Under the pieces are notes generated by a model. That model worked only from the letters and a program-made list of their open reading frames with translations. It ran no database searches and was not told where the DNA came from. The position numbers were made by a program, and so were the translations under genes. A stretch of 64,000 nt of DNA, taken from a virus. Shown here one piece after another: positions 40,689 through 49,996 of this stretch (its first letter is position 1; each line of letters opens with the position of its first letter). Location of the stretch: positions 1 to 64,000 of IMG/VR virus record IMGVR_UViG_3300033143_001281; one strand, written 5' to 3'.

Positions 40689-41627
40689 ATGGGAGTATCA
40701 CATAAATATAGAACGTTTAGTCAATTAATGGAAGATGTATCTATTGATTTTTCTACATATGCATTAGAAGGTATGATAGAACCTCAACAGCTAATAAAAG
40801 TTGCACAAAGGGTAAACTATGATTTAGGTTTAAAAATACATAGAACTAAGCAAGTAATAATTGATATTGAACATGGTAAAGGACAATTACCTGTAGATTT
40901 TAAATATATTAATTATGCATTTAGATGTGGTAATTATAAAATAAACACAACAATGCCGTCAGGTACACACGTTGAAACATTTAATGATGTTCCATATGTA
41001 CCTGCACCAGGTGAGAAAGCTCCGTGCAATACAGATCCTACATGTAAAGATGTATGTGTAATTAAAACATGTGATGATGAAAAAAGTTATCAATTAGTTC
41101 AAAGAGTTGGACCAGATCAGTATAGATGCTTTGATAGTTGGACACAACTTAGAATTCAAGATGTTAATGATGCTGTATGTTATTGTCCAACATTAGGAGC
41201 ACAAGCATTAGATATTGCTGAAGTAAAAGATGGATGGCTTATTACAACTTTTAAAACAGGTAAAGTTTATTTGAGTTATCAAGGAGCTATGGAAGATACT
41301 TTTGGTGATTTACTGGTATTAGATCATCCATACTGTAATGAATATTATGAGTATGCCATAAAACAAAGAATACTTGAGAATATGGTTTGGCAAGGAGAAA
41401 ATGTATCTAATCAATTAGGATTAGTAGAACAAAGGTTAAGAGCTGCAAGAAATAATGCATTAGGTTTTGTTAATACTCCTGATTTCAAAGATATGTGGAA
41501 AGTCTTTACAATGAATAGAAGAGCACAGTATCATAATTATTATAATATGTTTTTGAGTTATGCTCCTATAAATCCAAGAGTTGTTTCTGCACCAAATGTT
41601 TCATCAAGCGGTAGCACAACAGTTTGA
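40689..41627 (+). CDS. Ring/neck protein candidate, 312 residues
   Basis: The protein begins MGVSHKYRTFSQLMEDVSID FSTYALEGMIEPQQLIKVAQ, then LGLKIHRTKQVIIDIEHGKG and LPVDFKYINYAFRCGN, which is the usual layout of this crAss-like neck family. The middle holds a Cys-rich loop (CNTDPTCKDVCVIKTC). The C-terminus is helical (YAIKQRILENMVWQGENVSN). Such proteins stack between portal and tail hub. It is followed by the tail stabilisation protein gene 18 bases on. Confidence 0.72.
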   Translation: MGVSHKYRTFSQLMEDVSIDFSTYALEGMIEPQQLIKVAQRVNYDLGLKIHRTKQVIIDIEHGKGQLPVDFKYINYAFRCGNYKINTTMPSGTHVETFNDVPYVPAPGEKAPCNTDPTCKDVCVIKTCDDEKSYQLVQRVGPDQYRCFDSWTQLRIQDVNDAVCYCPTLGAQALDIAEVKDGWLITTFKTGKVYLSYQGAMEDTFGDLLVLDHPYCNEYYEYAIKQRILENMVWQGENVSNQLGLVEQRLRAARNNALGFVNTPDFKDMWKVFTMNRRAQYHNYYNMFLSYAPINPRVVSAPNVSSSGSTTV

Positions 41628-41645
41628 AAATAGAAGTAATATATT

Positions 41646-44600
41646 ATGGCAAAAAAAAGATCATCTTCTTCAAATAACAGGCAGAGGCAATCTAGAACAA
41701 GTTCATCTGTGCAAACAAATTCATTCACTAAAGGAATGAACAAAGACATTGCACCTTCTTTGGAAAATAACCAAAGTTGGTGGCATGCACGTAATGCTGC
41801 AAATAATTCAGAAGATGGTGATGTGGGTGTTATTGGTAATGAGCCAGCTAATTTAGCTTGTGGTGTTATACCATATACAATCATTGGTGCTGTTCATAGA
41901 TATGGGGATGAGTGGATAGTATATTCTACAGATGATATTAATTCTGAAATAGGAAAATTTGATGACAGTGAATGTAAATATGAAACACTTGTTAATGATC
42001 CTTGTTTAAACTTTAATAGAAAATATTTAATTACAGGTGCAGCAAAAGAAAATTTTGATTGTACATGGCAAGTCTATTGGGATGATGGTAATAATCCATC
42101 AAGAACATTAAATATTGATGACATACCTTGGAAAAAAGTTCAAGTCACAGGTCCAGATATAGATGGTAGTGATTGTGTTACTTATGAAGTTATTGAGCCA
42201 AAAAGATTAGACTGTGAACAAATAAGATTAGCGCCTTTAGTTGATACACCTTGTATTGTTTTAAGCAATTCAACTGACTCAGGTATGATACGCAATGGTG
42301 CTTATCAAGTGTTTGTTGCATATGTAGAAAATGAAGTAAGAGTAACTGATTATATTGGTATTTCAAATATTCAGACTATATGGAGTCATGAGGGAAGTAA
42401 TGGTTCTTTAAATATAAGTTTATCTAATTTAGATAAAGATTATGAATATTATGAAGTAGTACTGCTTAGAAGAAACCAAGGTCAAACTTCTGCTAAAAGA
42501 ATTGGTTTTTATAGTGTCCAGCAAAGTGATATAAATATAGATTATATAGATGAATCATTACCAGCAGTATCTTTAGAAACAATTCCTTTGCGTAGTCCAG
42601 CCTATGAAAAATCTGAATCAATGTTTGTTGTAAATGATTGGCTGATAAGACAAGGCCCAACAGAACAATTTGATTTTAATTATCAACCAGATGCAAACAA
42701 CATTCAAGTAGAATGGGTTGCTAATGCAGAAAATACTAACTTTTACTATAAAGGCGGTAATAAATATAATTTTTTAAGAGATGAGCAATATGCTTTCTTT
42801 ATAAGATGGATATATAATACAGGAGAAAGATCTTCTTCATATCATATACCTGGTAGAGCACCAGAATCTTATACTACTCCCAGCGGTTTAGTATATCAAG
42901 AAGATGAGATAATTTATGGAGATAATGTTTTAGATACTGTAAGTGGAGATAAACTATTTAAAGTATATAATACAGCTTCAGTTACTTCATTAGTTACTGA
43001 AGAGTTAGATGATGGTACTGTTGTTTATGCAAGAGGAAAAATGGGATATTGGGAATCTACGGAAAGATATCCTATGAAGCCTGATATTTGGGGTGACTTA
43101 TGTGGTAAGCCCATAAGACATCACAAAATGCCATCAGAAGAAACATCTAATGCATTAGCACTAACAAACACAAGTGGTGATTTAATAAATATATTGGGTG
43201 TTCAATTTTCTAATATTGCAAGACCCAAATATAATGATGGTACATTTATACCAAATGTAGTAGGATATGAGATACTAAGAGGTTCTAGATTAGGTGCAAA
43301 ATCTATACTTGCAAAAGGATTATTTAGAAACATGCGTAAGTATACTGTTCCTAATCCGGAAGATTTAATTGGAAATAATGTTCAAGGCTTATATGTAAAT
43401 TATCCTTATAATGATCTTAGACCAGATATTTATTTTCACACAGGTGGATCAGGTAGTTTAAAAAGAACAGATGGTTGTGATTCATTTGATGGTTCTATGA
43501 CATCTTATCAAGCATTAGGTGATGAACCTGATATAGGTGGTGAGCCGGCAGGTTATTCAAGAAAAGTTTTTAGTTTTTCTTCTCCTGATTTAATGTTTAC
43601 AAAGCCATTTTTAAATGCTTATGAAACTCGTATATATGGGCAGCTAAGTGGTAATGCAACTGGTAGATTTAAACAATCAGAAGACCATCCTCAGTTTAAG
43701 TTATTAAGAGGTGGTGCTGCATTAGTAGCATCTATTATAGGTTTTGGATATGCAATTCATCAGATTAGAGGTACAGAAGGTAGAAGAATGAATTCTACTG
43801 GAGGTAATATGACAAGTATTTCAGGTAAAGGAGAAGAAATAAAAGGTACAGAGCAAAGGGGTAACAATGGATTTGTTACGTTAACTGTACCACCTGGTGT
43901 TGCTACGGTAAATTGGAGTCCAAGAAGTGGAGGAGTAATTTCTGGTGGTGATTGGGAAATACAAGATCCTGCTAAGCTAACTACATATCAAACAGCTGCT
44001 ACTGCAGCAGTTGGTGCTTCTTCAGGCTCATCATTAGCATTATCTTTATTAATGGAAAGTTTAGCTGGTATAGGAGATTTATATACTGGTGGATTAGTTA
44101 CTGAGATTCAAGAAGGCGCTCAAATCACACAAAATGCTGGTCATGCAAGTGTGTTGGGTGTCAATTCAGGAATACAAACAAATACAAGAACAAAAGATAC
44201 AAGTACATCTAATATTCCACAAATATTTAGAACAATTACTGGTTTATTAAGTACTCAAACAAATCTTGCTATAGGAGGTAATGAAATTATTGAACTTCTA
44301 TATAATTTAGCAGATGAATCTTCTTTTGCATACAAGTACAATTCAGAAGGTTTTTTCTTTGATTTCTCAAATCAAACAAATGGTTTATGGAGAATAAAAA
44401 ATACTGATTCAAATTATATTGGTCAATCATTTCAAACATTTAATCAAGGTGAATATAAAATAAATAATTTATATAGACCTAGTACAGTTGCTGTAGCTTT
44501 AGATAAAGAATTAACTGATCCAGCTACAGTTGATACATCTAGATTTTCTATAGGTGGTGAACTGAATTTAACTTTAAATGCCGCAGGAGAATATGTAAGT

Positions 44601-47600
44601 TCTACTCCAGTAGAGTTTAGTGATAGTTATTTGCTAGAACCTACTACTGAAAGAGGATCAACAATATCAGCATATTATGGTGCATTAAAATTTAATTTTG
44701 ATAATCAATATGGTCAGTTATCTGGTATCAAACAAGTTCAAATGCGTGGTTGTGTTGAGCTGCTTGATCCTGATAAACCAGATGAATATTTATACAGCAG
44801 TAAACCTATTTTTGCAGGAGATACATTTGTAGGTAGGTATACTGAAAAAGTTATAATGCCAATATTTAGTAATTATTTATTAGGCCAACCTGATAATTAT
44901 ACTTTTGATTATTCTTTATATGTAAACATACCTTACCCAAGATGGTGGTTAAATTCTCAAAGATATGACATCACACCATTAGCAAGAGAAATAGCTACTC
45001 TAGGTCTTGTTAGTACTGGCTCTTTAGAAGCTCTTTATCCAAATGATTTATTTTATTTGGATAGAGGTAATGATTCTTGTGCTACAGGTTTTAATGCATT
45101 ATTTAATGATGATGATCCTAATCCAACATTTGAAATGCTATATGCATATATGTATACACATATTAATGGTATGTTAGATTTTTATGTGGAGTCTGAAATT
45201 AATTTAGATCAAAGAGATTGGGAAGATGAACCAGCAAAAAGAATATACAGTGTTTATGATTATAATGATACTGATGAATTATTCCATGCAGCTATAGAAA
45301 AAGAAGACAACTTTTATAAATATGATGAATCATTAAGTGTTGGAAAGTTTCCTACACAAATGGCATCTTTTGCTGAAGTACAGCGTTTAGATTATGATCC
45401 TTACATTGCTGAGACTTGTTATGTAAATTATCCTAAAAGGTTAATATATTCTTTACAGGCACAAGAAGAATCAAGAAAAGATTATTGGAGAGTATTTTTA
45501 AATAACAACTATAGAGATTTTAAAAATGATGTTAGTGTTATAAAACCAATCAATAAAAGCGGTGCATTAATATTCTTTCCACATTTGTCACCTCAAATGT
45601 TTCAGGGACTTGATACATTGAAGACTCAGCTTGATACTAAATTAACAATAGGTGATGGTGGTTTGTTTAGTCAACCCTTCCAAAATGTTGCAAATGCAGA
45701 TATATCTAATGAGTATGGTTCATGTGAAAGTTTAAGAGGTGTTATTAATACACCTGTTGGTTTATTTTTTATATCACAAGCACAAGGTAAGATATTTCAA
45801 TATGCTGGTAAAGGTCTTCAGCCAATATCAAATCAAGGTATGAAATGGTGGTTTGCAAAATATTTACCATCTAAATTTATAAAACAATTTCCAAATTCAG
45901 AGACATCAGTATGGACAGATAATCCAGTTCAAGGTGTGGGTTGTCAAGTTATATATGATTCAGTAGATGATGTAGTTTATTTTATGAAAAAAGATTATAA
46001 ACTTAAATCTCAATATATTGCAACAGCAGAATTTGTTGACACTGATTATAAGCCGGTTATTGTAGAAACTGTACCTGGTGTAAAAGTTAATGTAGACATA
46101 GGTGATCCAATTTATTTTGATGATTGTTCATGGACTATTAGTTATGATCCTAAAGTTAAAGCTTGGATTTCATTTCATGATTGGCACCCTGAATTAGCGT
46201 TACCAAGTATAAATCATTTCTTTACTACAAAAACAACAACTACTACTATACCTCAATGTCCTCCAGGATATTCTTATAATCCTTCAAATGGTTTGTGTGA
46301 AATAGCAATTAATCAAACTGTAGATGCAACTATTGTTGTTGATGAAATAACTGAAAATGTTGTATCAGGTGGACCAGTTAATTGTTTGGTAGATGTTGTG
46401 ATTGCAATGGACACTTCTGGTAGTACAAATAGTGCTAATAGAAGACAAGCACAACTTGCCCTTGTTGCTGCTTTCTTAGCGGATCCTCAAATAGTAACTT
46501 TGATGAATAATGCACAGATGCAGATTGGATTTACAGAATGGGATACTACAACTCAACCTTATAATATTCCTAATCCTGCTGGTGGTACTTGGTCTATGAG
46601 TAATACAGTTACTAATGCAGCGGTACAAAACTGGTATAACTCAGTATGGTGTGTTGGAGGAGGTTGTGGTACAAGTGAAATTGTAGGTTTGAATGGCGCA
46701 CAAGCATTAATAAATAATAAGGCTGGTTCTCAACTAGGAGATAGAAGTGCTCAACCAAATTTTAGAAATGTTATTTTATTTATAACAGATACAACAGGTA
46801 CTCCTGGTGCACAAACTGGACAACCTTTTCAAAGTAGCAATGTAGGTACTGGTACTGGACCTGCTAACCAATTTTTGTATGGTATATATTGTGGTGCTAC
46901 AAATGCAACTCCACCTAGTACAGCAACATTAAATGCAATAACACAAACTACAGGACCAGTTAACGTTGATCCATTTCAATTTGGTATAAATGCTGCCAAC
47001 CCAGCAACTTTTCAACCTGTTGCAAATGCTATTGCTGGTGCAGTTTGTGGAACAGATTATGAGTGTGAATGTCCTACAGGCTATACATTAGTTTATCCAG
47101 ACCCTGTTACTTCATCATATAGTTCTGCTACTGGTACTTGTACAGATGTTCCTGGAGAAGCTCCAATATGTAGAAGAGTTACTTGTGAGTGTCCACCTGT
47201 TGTTGTGCCTGGAACAGTAGTTACCGAATTGGGAACTTGTCCAGATAGTGCTCCTGGAATATATGATATTGGTGATCCTAATTGGGTTGACCCAGATCCA
47301 AGACGTTGTAATTTTTATTTTTATGAAAGTACAACAGCTAATTTTGAAGTAGGATCATTTTGGAGACATAATGTAAGATGTGATTTATTTGCAAATTACT
47401 ATAATGAAGATTACCCATGGGAAATAGATTTAATATCTAATACCGGTCAGTCAGTAAACACAGTCCGTAGTTTTGAATATCAATTAGAGACTTATGTTTA
47501 TAAAGGAGATCCTCAATATAATATGTGTGGGGGAGATAAATGGGAAGATTTAGATTTTAATTTTGATAGAGCAATTGTATATAACAATGATCAGACTTCT

Positions 47601-47969
47601 GGATTATTAAATATTAATCAGCAGTCTACAAATGATCCTTGGGGTAATCTAACATATCCAATAATAAATTTTAATAGTATAGATATTTTAGCATCTAAAG
47701 TTGAACACAAATTTAGATTTAATCAATTTTGGGATATAACAAATGATAGAGGAGAATTTACAAATGTTGAGCAGTCTATATTTGATACGGAATGTAATGG
47801 ATATATAAGACCTTTAAATAGTATAAATTTAAATTATAATAAACCTCCAACACAAAGAAAGAAGTTTAGACATTATTCAAATCAAGTTATATTAAGAAGA
47901 CAGCTTTCAGGAAATAGAAAAATGTTATTAAGATTAAATAATACTAAGTTATTACTATCACAAAGATAA
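41646..47969 (+). CDS. Tail stabilisation protein (P22 gp10-like) with inserted VWA domain, 2107 residues
   Basis: After a basic start, TNSFTKGMNKDIAPSLENNQ SWWHARNA is the family's signature opening and leads into a beta-propeller-like body. About 1470-1525 has ISFHDWHPELALPSINHFFT, and near 1905 the body resumes with FWRHNVRCDLFANYYNEDYP WEI. Between them, about 1528-1900, sits extra sequence: a Thr-rich linker, CPPGYSYNPSNGLC, then a VWA domain with VVIAMDTSGSTNSAN (D-x-S-x-S) and NVILFITDTTG, then CECPTGYTLVYPDP. The protein closes the tail below the ring proteins. Its stop overlaps the next start as TAATG. Confidence 0.83.
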   Translation: MAKKRSSSSNNRQRQSRTSSSVQTNSFTKGMNKDIAPSLENNQSWWHARNAANNSEDGDVGVIGNEPANLACGVIPYTIIGAVHRYGDEWIVYSTDDINSEIGKFDDSECKYETLVNDPCLNFNRKYLITGAAKENFDCTWQVYWDDGNNPSRTLNIDDIPWKKVQVTGPDIDGSDCVTYEVIEPKRLDCEQIRLAPLVDTPCIVLSNSTDSGMIRNGAYQVFVAYVENEVRVTDYIGISNIQTIWSHEGSNGSLNISLSNLDKDYEYYEVVLLRRNQGQTSAKRIGFYSVQQSDINIDYIDESLPAVSLETIPLRSPAYEKSESMFVVNDWLIRQGPTEQFDFNYQPDANNIQVEWVANAENTNFYYKGGNKYNFLRDEQYAFFIRWIYNTGERSSSYHIPGRAPESYTTPSGLVYQEDEIIYGDNVLDTVSGDKLFKVYNTASVTSLVTEELDDGTVVYARGKMGYWESTERYPMKPDIWGDLCGKPIRHHKMPSEETSNALALTNTSGDLINILGVQFSNIARPKYNDGTFIPNVVGYEILRGSRLGAKSILAKGLFRNMRKYTVPNPEDLIGNNVQGLYVNYPYNDLRPDIYFHTGGSGSLKRTDGCDSFDGSMTSYQALGDEPDIGGEPAGYSRKVFSFSSPDLMFTKPFLNAYETRIYGQLSGNATGRFKQSEDHPQFKLLRGGAALVASIIGFGYAIHQIRGTEGRRMNSTGGNMTSISGKGEEIKGTEQRGNNGFVTLTVPPGVATVNWSPRSGGVISGGDWEIQDPAKLTTYQTAATAAVGASSGSSLALSLLMESLAGIGDLYTGGLVTEIQEGAQITQNAGHASVLGVNSGIQTNTRTKDTSTSNIPQIFRTITGLLSTQTNLAIGGNEIIELLYNLADESSFAYKYNSEGFFFDFSNQTNGLWRIKNTDSNYIGQSFQTFNQGEYKINNLYRPSTVAVALDKELTDPATVDTSRFSIGGELNLTLNAAGEYVSSTPVEFSDSYLLEPTTERGSTISAYYGALKFNFDNQYGQLSGIKQVQMRGCVELLDPDKPDEYLYSSKPIFAGDTFVGRYTEKVIMPIFSNYLLGQPDNYTFDYSLYVNIPYPRWWLNSQRYDITPLAREIATLGLVSTGSLEALYPNDLFYLDRGNDSCATGFNALFNDDDPNPTFEMLYAYMYTHINGMLDFYVESEINLDQRDWEDEPAKRIYSVYDYNDTDELFHAAIEKEDNFYKYDESLSVGKFPTQMASFAEVQRLDYDPYIAETCYVNYPKRLIYSLQAQEESRKDYWRVFLNNNYRDFKNDVSVIKPINKSGALIFFPHLSPQMFQGLDTLKTQLDTKLTIGDGGLFSQPFQNVANADISNEYGSCESLRGVINTPVGLFFISQAQGKIFQYAGKGLQPISNQGMKWWFAKYLPSKFIKQFPNSETSVWTDNPVQGVGCQVIYDSVDDVVYFMKKDYKLKSQYIATAEFVDTDYKPVIVETVPGVKVNVDIGDPIYFDDCSWTISYDPKVKAWISFHDWHPELALPSINHFFTTKTTTTTIPQCPPGYSYNPSNGLCEIAINQTVDATIVVDEITENVVSGGPVNCLVDVVIAMDTSGSTNSANRRQAQLALVAAFLADPQIVTLMNNAQMQIGFTEWDTTTQPYNIPNPAGGTWSMSNTVTNAAVQNWYNSVWCVGGGCGTSEIVGLNGAQALINNKAGSQLGDRSAQPNFRNVILFITDTTGTPGAQTGQPFQSSNVGTGTGPANQFLYGIYCGATNATPPSTATLNAITQTTGPVNVDPFQFGINAANPATFQPVANAIAGAVCGTDYECECPTGYTLVYPDPVTSSYSSATGTCTDVPGEAPICRRVTCECPPVVVPGTVVTELGTCPDSAPGIYDIGDPNWVDPDPRRCNFYFYESTTANFEVGSFWRHNVRCDLFANYYNEDYPWEIDLISNTGQSVNTVRSFEYQLETYVYKGDPQYNMCGGDKWEDLDFNFDRAIVYNNDQTSGLLNINQQSTNDPWGNLTYPIINFNSIDILASKVEHKFRFNQFWDITNDRGEFTNVEQSIFDTECNGYIRPLNSINLNYNKPPTQRKKFRHYSNQVILRRQLSGNRKMLLRLNNTKLLLSQR

Positions 47970-49267
47970 TGAAAGAATCATTTGAATATAGCACAGTCAG
48001 AGGTTTGCCGGGTGGGCCTAACGAAGAAATTACTTATGTAACAGGTGTTTTTTCTATAGAGGGTTATAAAAGAAACTCACCTGATGTAAACAATCCTTAT
48101 AATATTATACCATCAGCAGATATTACTATGAAGGGTGTAGATTTTCCAGTTAGAGGATATGGTAATAATGGTATTGTTCAAGATATGATACCCGGAAAAG
48201 AAAATTATAACTATGGAGATGCAGATTATGTTGTTGAAGTTCCAATGGCTGAAACTGGTGGTGAAGGTAGATGTTGGCCTGGATATAAACCTGTTAGTGG
48301 AAAATTAGCATATACTTCTGGTAGTTGTGAAAAAGCGCAGGATGGTACAGAAACACAACCTATAGAGCTTGATGAAGTTGTTGTTAAAGCATATAATTTA
48401 AATAAGCTAACTGAAGATGAAAGAAAGCTTTATAACATTTTTAGAACAGGTGTAGGAAGATTGCAAATGATAGATAACCCTGATTATAATCCAAACTGGA
48501 AAGATAACCCATCAGAAAACATAGGTATTGTAAGAAGAGAAAAAATACCAATGAAAGATGAAGATGGTAGATCAGTGAGAGTAAAAGATTTTATGCCTAA
48601 TTTAAAATTATATAAAAAGATTGATGGAAATAATGTTGAATTTGATGTTTCTTTTGAAGATGCTTTACGTTTATATAGAGAAGCTGGATCACCAACTATA
48701 TCTAATAAACCAGGTTTTATGGCAAGATTAATGCCTGAAAAATATAAAGTTAATAAAAAATCTGGAGATTTTAGAGCTCATGCTAATCCGGTTTTTAATA
48801 AAATTTATATACCAGAGGGATCGGGTCCAAGTTATTTTAAACCTTTTCTTGCTGAAATAGCTCACATACATCCAGATTATAATTTTTTACCAACATTATC
48901 GGGTACACTAGACAGAATAAAAAGGTCATATCAAGAAAGTGATTTTATAATACCTGGTCCTGGTTTTATACCTTTACCTACTAAAATAGCAGATGATAGT
49001 AATTATAAAAGCAAAAAAGATTTTGAATATAAAACTCATCAGATAGCAGAAAAAAATATTGCAGATGCTTATTTTAAAAGAAAGGAAAAAGGCGGGCAAG
49101 TAAAAGAAATGTTTAGTACATATGCAAATTACATTAATGGAAAAGATAAAAGTCAAAATGCTAAAAAAGCATTTGATAAACTAAATAGAATCTATTATAA
49201 AGATGCTAAGAAAAGTGGGATGGGCGTAGCTAATTTTATTGCTACATATATTATTCCAAATTCTTAA
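47969..49267 (+). CDS. Virion cargo-region protein, 432 residues
   Basis: Unrecognised as a whole. It starts MKESFEYSTVRGLPGGPNEE; the middle has IELDEVVVKAYNLNKL, a form common to large proteins of these phages. The last 170 residues carry HANPVFNKIYIPEGSGPS, FLAEIAHIHPDYNF and KTHQIAEKNIADAYF. The AEIAH and HQIAE elements resemble a degenerate zincin-type peptidase layout I have seen in crAss-like cargo proteins, but a clear HExxH is absent. GGQVKEMFSTYANYINGKD near the end is also typical of this gene block. Confidence 0.6.
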   Translation: MKESFEYSTVRGLPGGPNEEITYVTGVFSIEGYKRNSPDVNNPYNIIPSADITMKGVDFPVRGYGNNGIVQDMIPGKENYNYGDADYVVEVPMAETGGEGRCWPGYKPVSGKLAYTSGSCEKAQDGTETQPIELDEVVVKAYNLNKLTEDERKLYNIFRTGVGRLQMIDNPDYNPNWKDNPSENIGIVRREKIPMKDEDGRSVRVKDFMPNLKLYKKIDGNNVEFDVSFEDALRLYREAGSPTISNKPGFMARLMPEKYKVNKKSGDFRAHANPVFNKIYIPEGSGPSYFKPFLAEIAHIHPDYNFLPTLSGTLDRIKRSYQESDFIIPGPGFIPLPTKIADDSNYKSKKDFEYKTHQIAEKNIADAYFKRKEKGGQVKEMFSTYANYINGKDKSQNAKKAFDKLNRIYYKDAKKSGMGVANFIATYIIPNS

Positions 49268-49300
49268 ACCCTAAAGATTAGTGAATCTCCTTAATTATTT

Positions 49301-49309
49301 GTATATTAA
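49301..49309 (+). promoter_or_regulatory. Late-promoter-like motif (GTATATTAA)
   Basis: TATTT-GTATATTAA-TAATATAATA is 27 bases before the start at 49328. The last core base differs from the consensus. A short AGATT/AATCT hairpin precedes it. Confidence 0.4.
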
Positions 49310-49327
49310 TAATATAATATTAGCAAA

Positions 49328-49996
49328 ATGGATCTAAATAAAATAAGTTTAAAACAACAAGGTGGGGATGCTATGATTCCAAATGAACCGGGTATGAGAA
49401 ATGAACCCAAAGTAGATCCTGCTATTCAACAAATTACTGAGTTTTTTGCACAAGCAATTGAGTCAGGTCAAAGACCTGAAGATGTTGTTATTTCTTTGAT
49501 GGATAAACAAGTTGATCAAGAAACTATCATTCAAGTTCTTACAGGTATAGGTTATGAACAAAATGACTTAGAAGTTTTGTTTCAAAACATTCAAGAAAGA
49601 ACTAACCCTGCACCTCCAACAGATCAACAGATAAATCAAAATCCTGAACAGTTAGCAAGACAACAAAAGATACAAGAAGAGCAAGAAGGTTTAAACGTTA
49701 ATATAGATCCTATTGAAATGGCTAAATCTGGTATTGAAATTAAGCCAGAAAATAGAGGTAAGTTTACTAAGTGGGCTAAAGCACGTGGTATGACTGTTAA
49801 AGAAGCATATACAAAGGTTTTAAAAAATAAAGATAGATACCCTGCATCAGTTGTAAAGATGGCTAATTTTGCACGTAATGCAGCTGGTTGGAAAAAAGGA
49901 CAAGAGGGTGTTGAAATACCAAGCCAAGCTTTAGATGTAGTTGAACCATCTGCTTTGGAAAGAATGCAAGCTAAACTTCGTAACTTCGTGGCTTAA
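49328..49996 (+). CDS. Virion cargo-region protein, 222 residues
   Basis: The protein is acidic and Gln-rich in the first half (QQITEFFAQAIESGQRPEDV, VISLMDKQVDQETIIQVLTG). Then come IEIKPENRGKFTKWAKARGM TVKEAYTKVLKN and YPASVVKMANFARNAAGWK, which I recognise as a recurrent element (IK.e..GkFT..A...GM.....A..Vm.n...y....VK.ANFA.Na..w) in the phages of this group. No enzyme is indicated. Its stop overlaps the next start as TAATG, so the two products are probably made together. Confidence 0.68.
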   Translation: MDLNKISLKQQGGDAMIPNEPGMRNEPKVDPAIQQITEFFAQAIESGQRPEDVVISLMDKQVDQETIIQVLTGIGYEQNDLEVLFQNIQERTNPAPPTDQQINQNPEQLARQQKIQEEQEGLNVNIDPIEMAKSGIEIKPENRGKFTKWAKARGMTVKEAYTKVLKNKDRYPASVVKMANFARNAAGWKKGQEGVEIPSQALDVVEPSALERMQAKLRNFVA

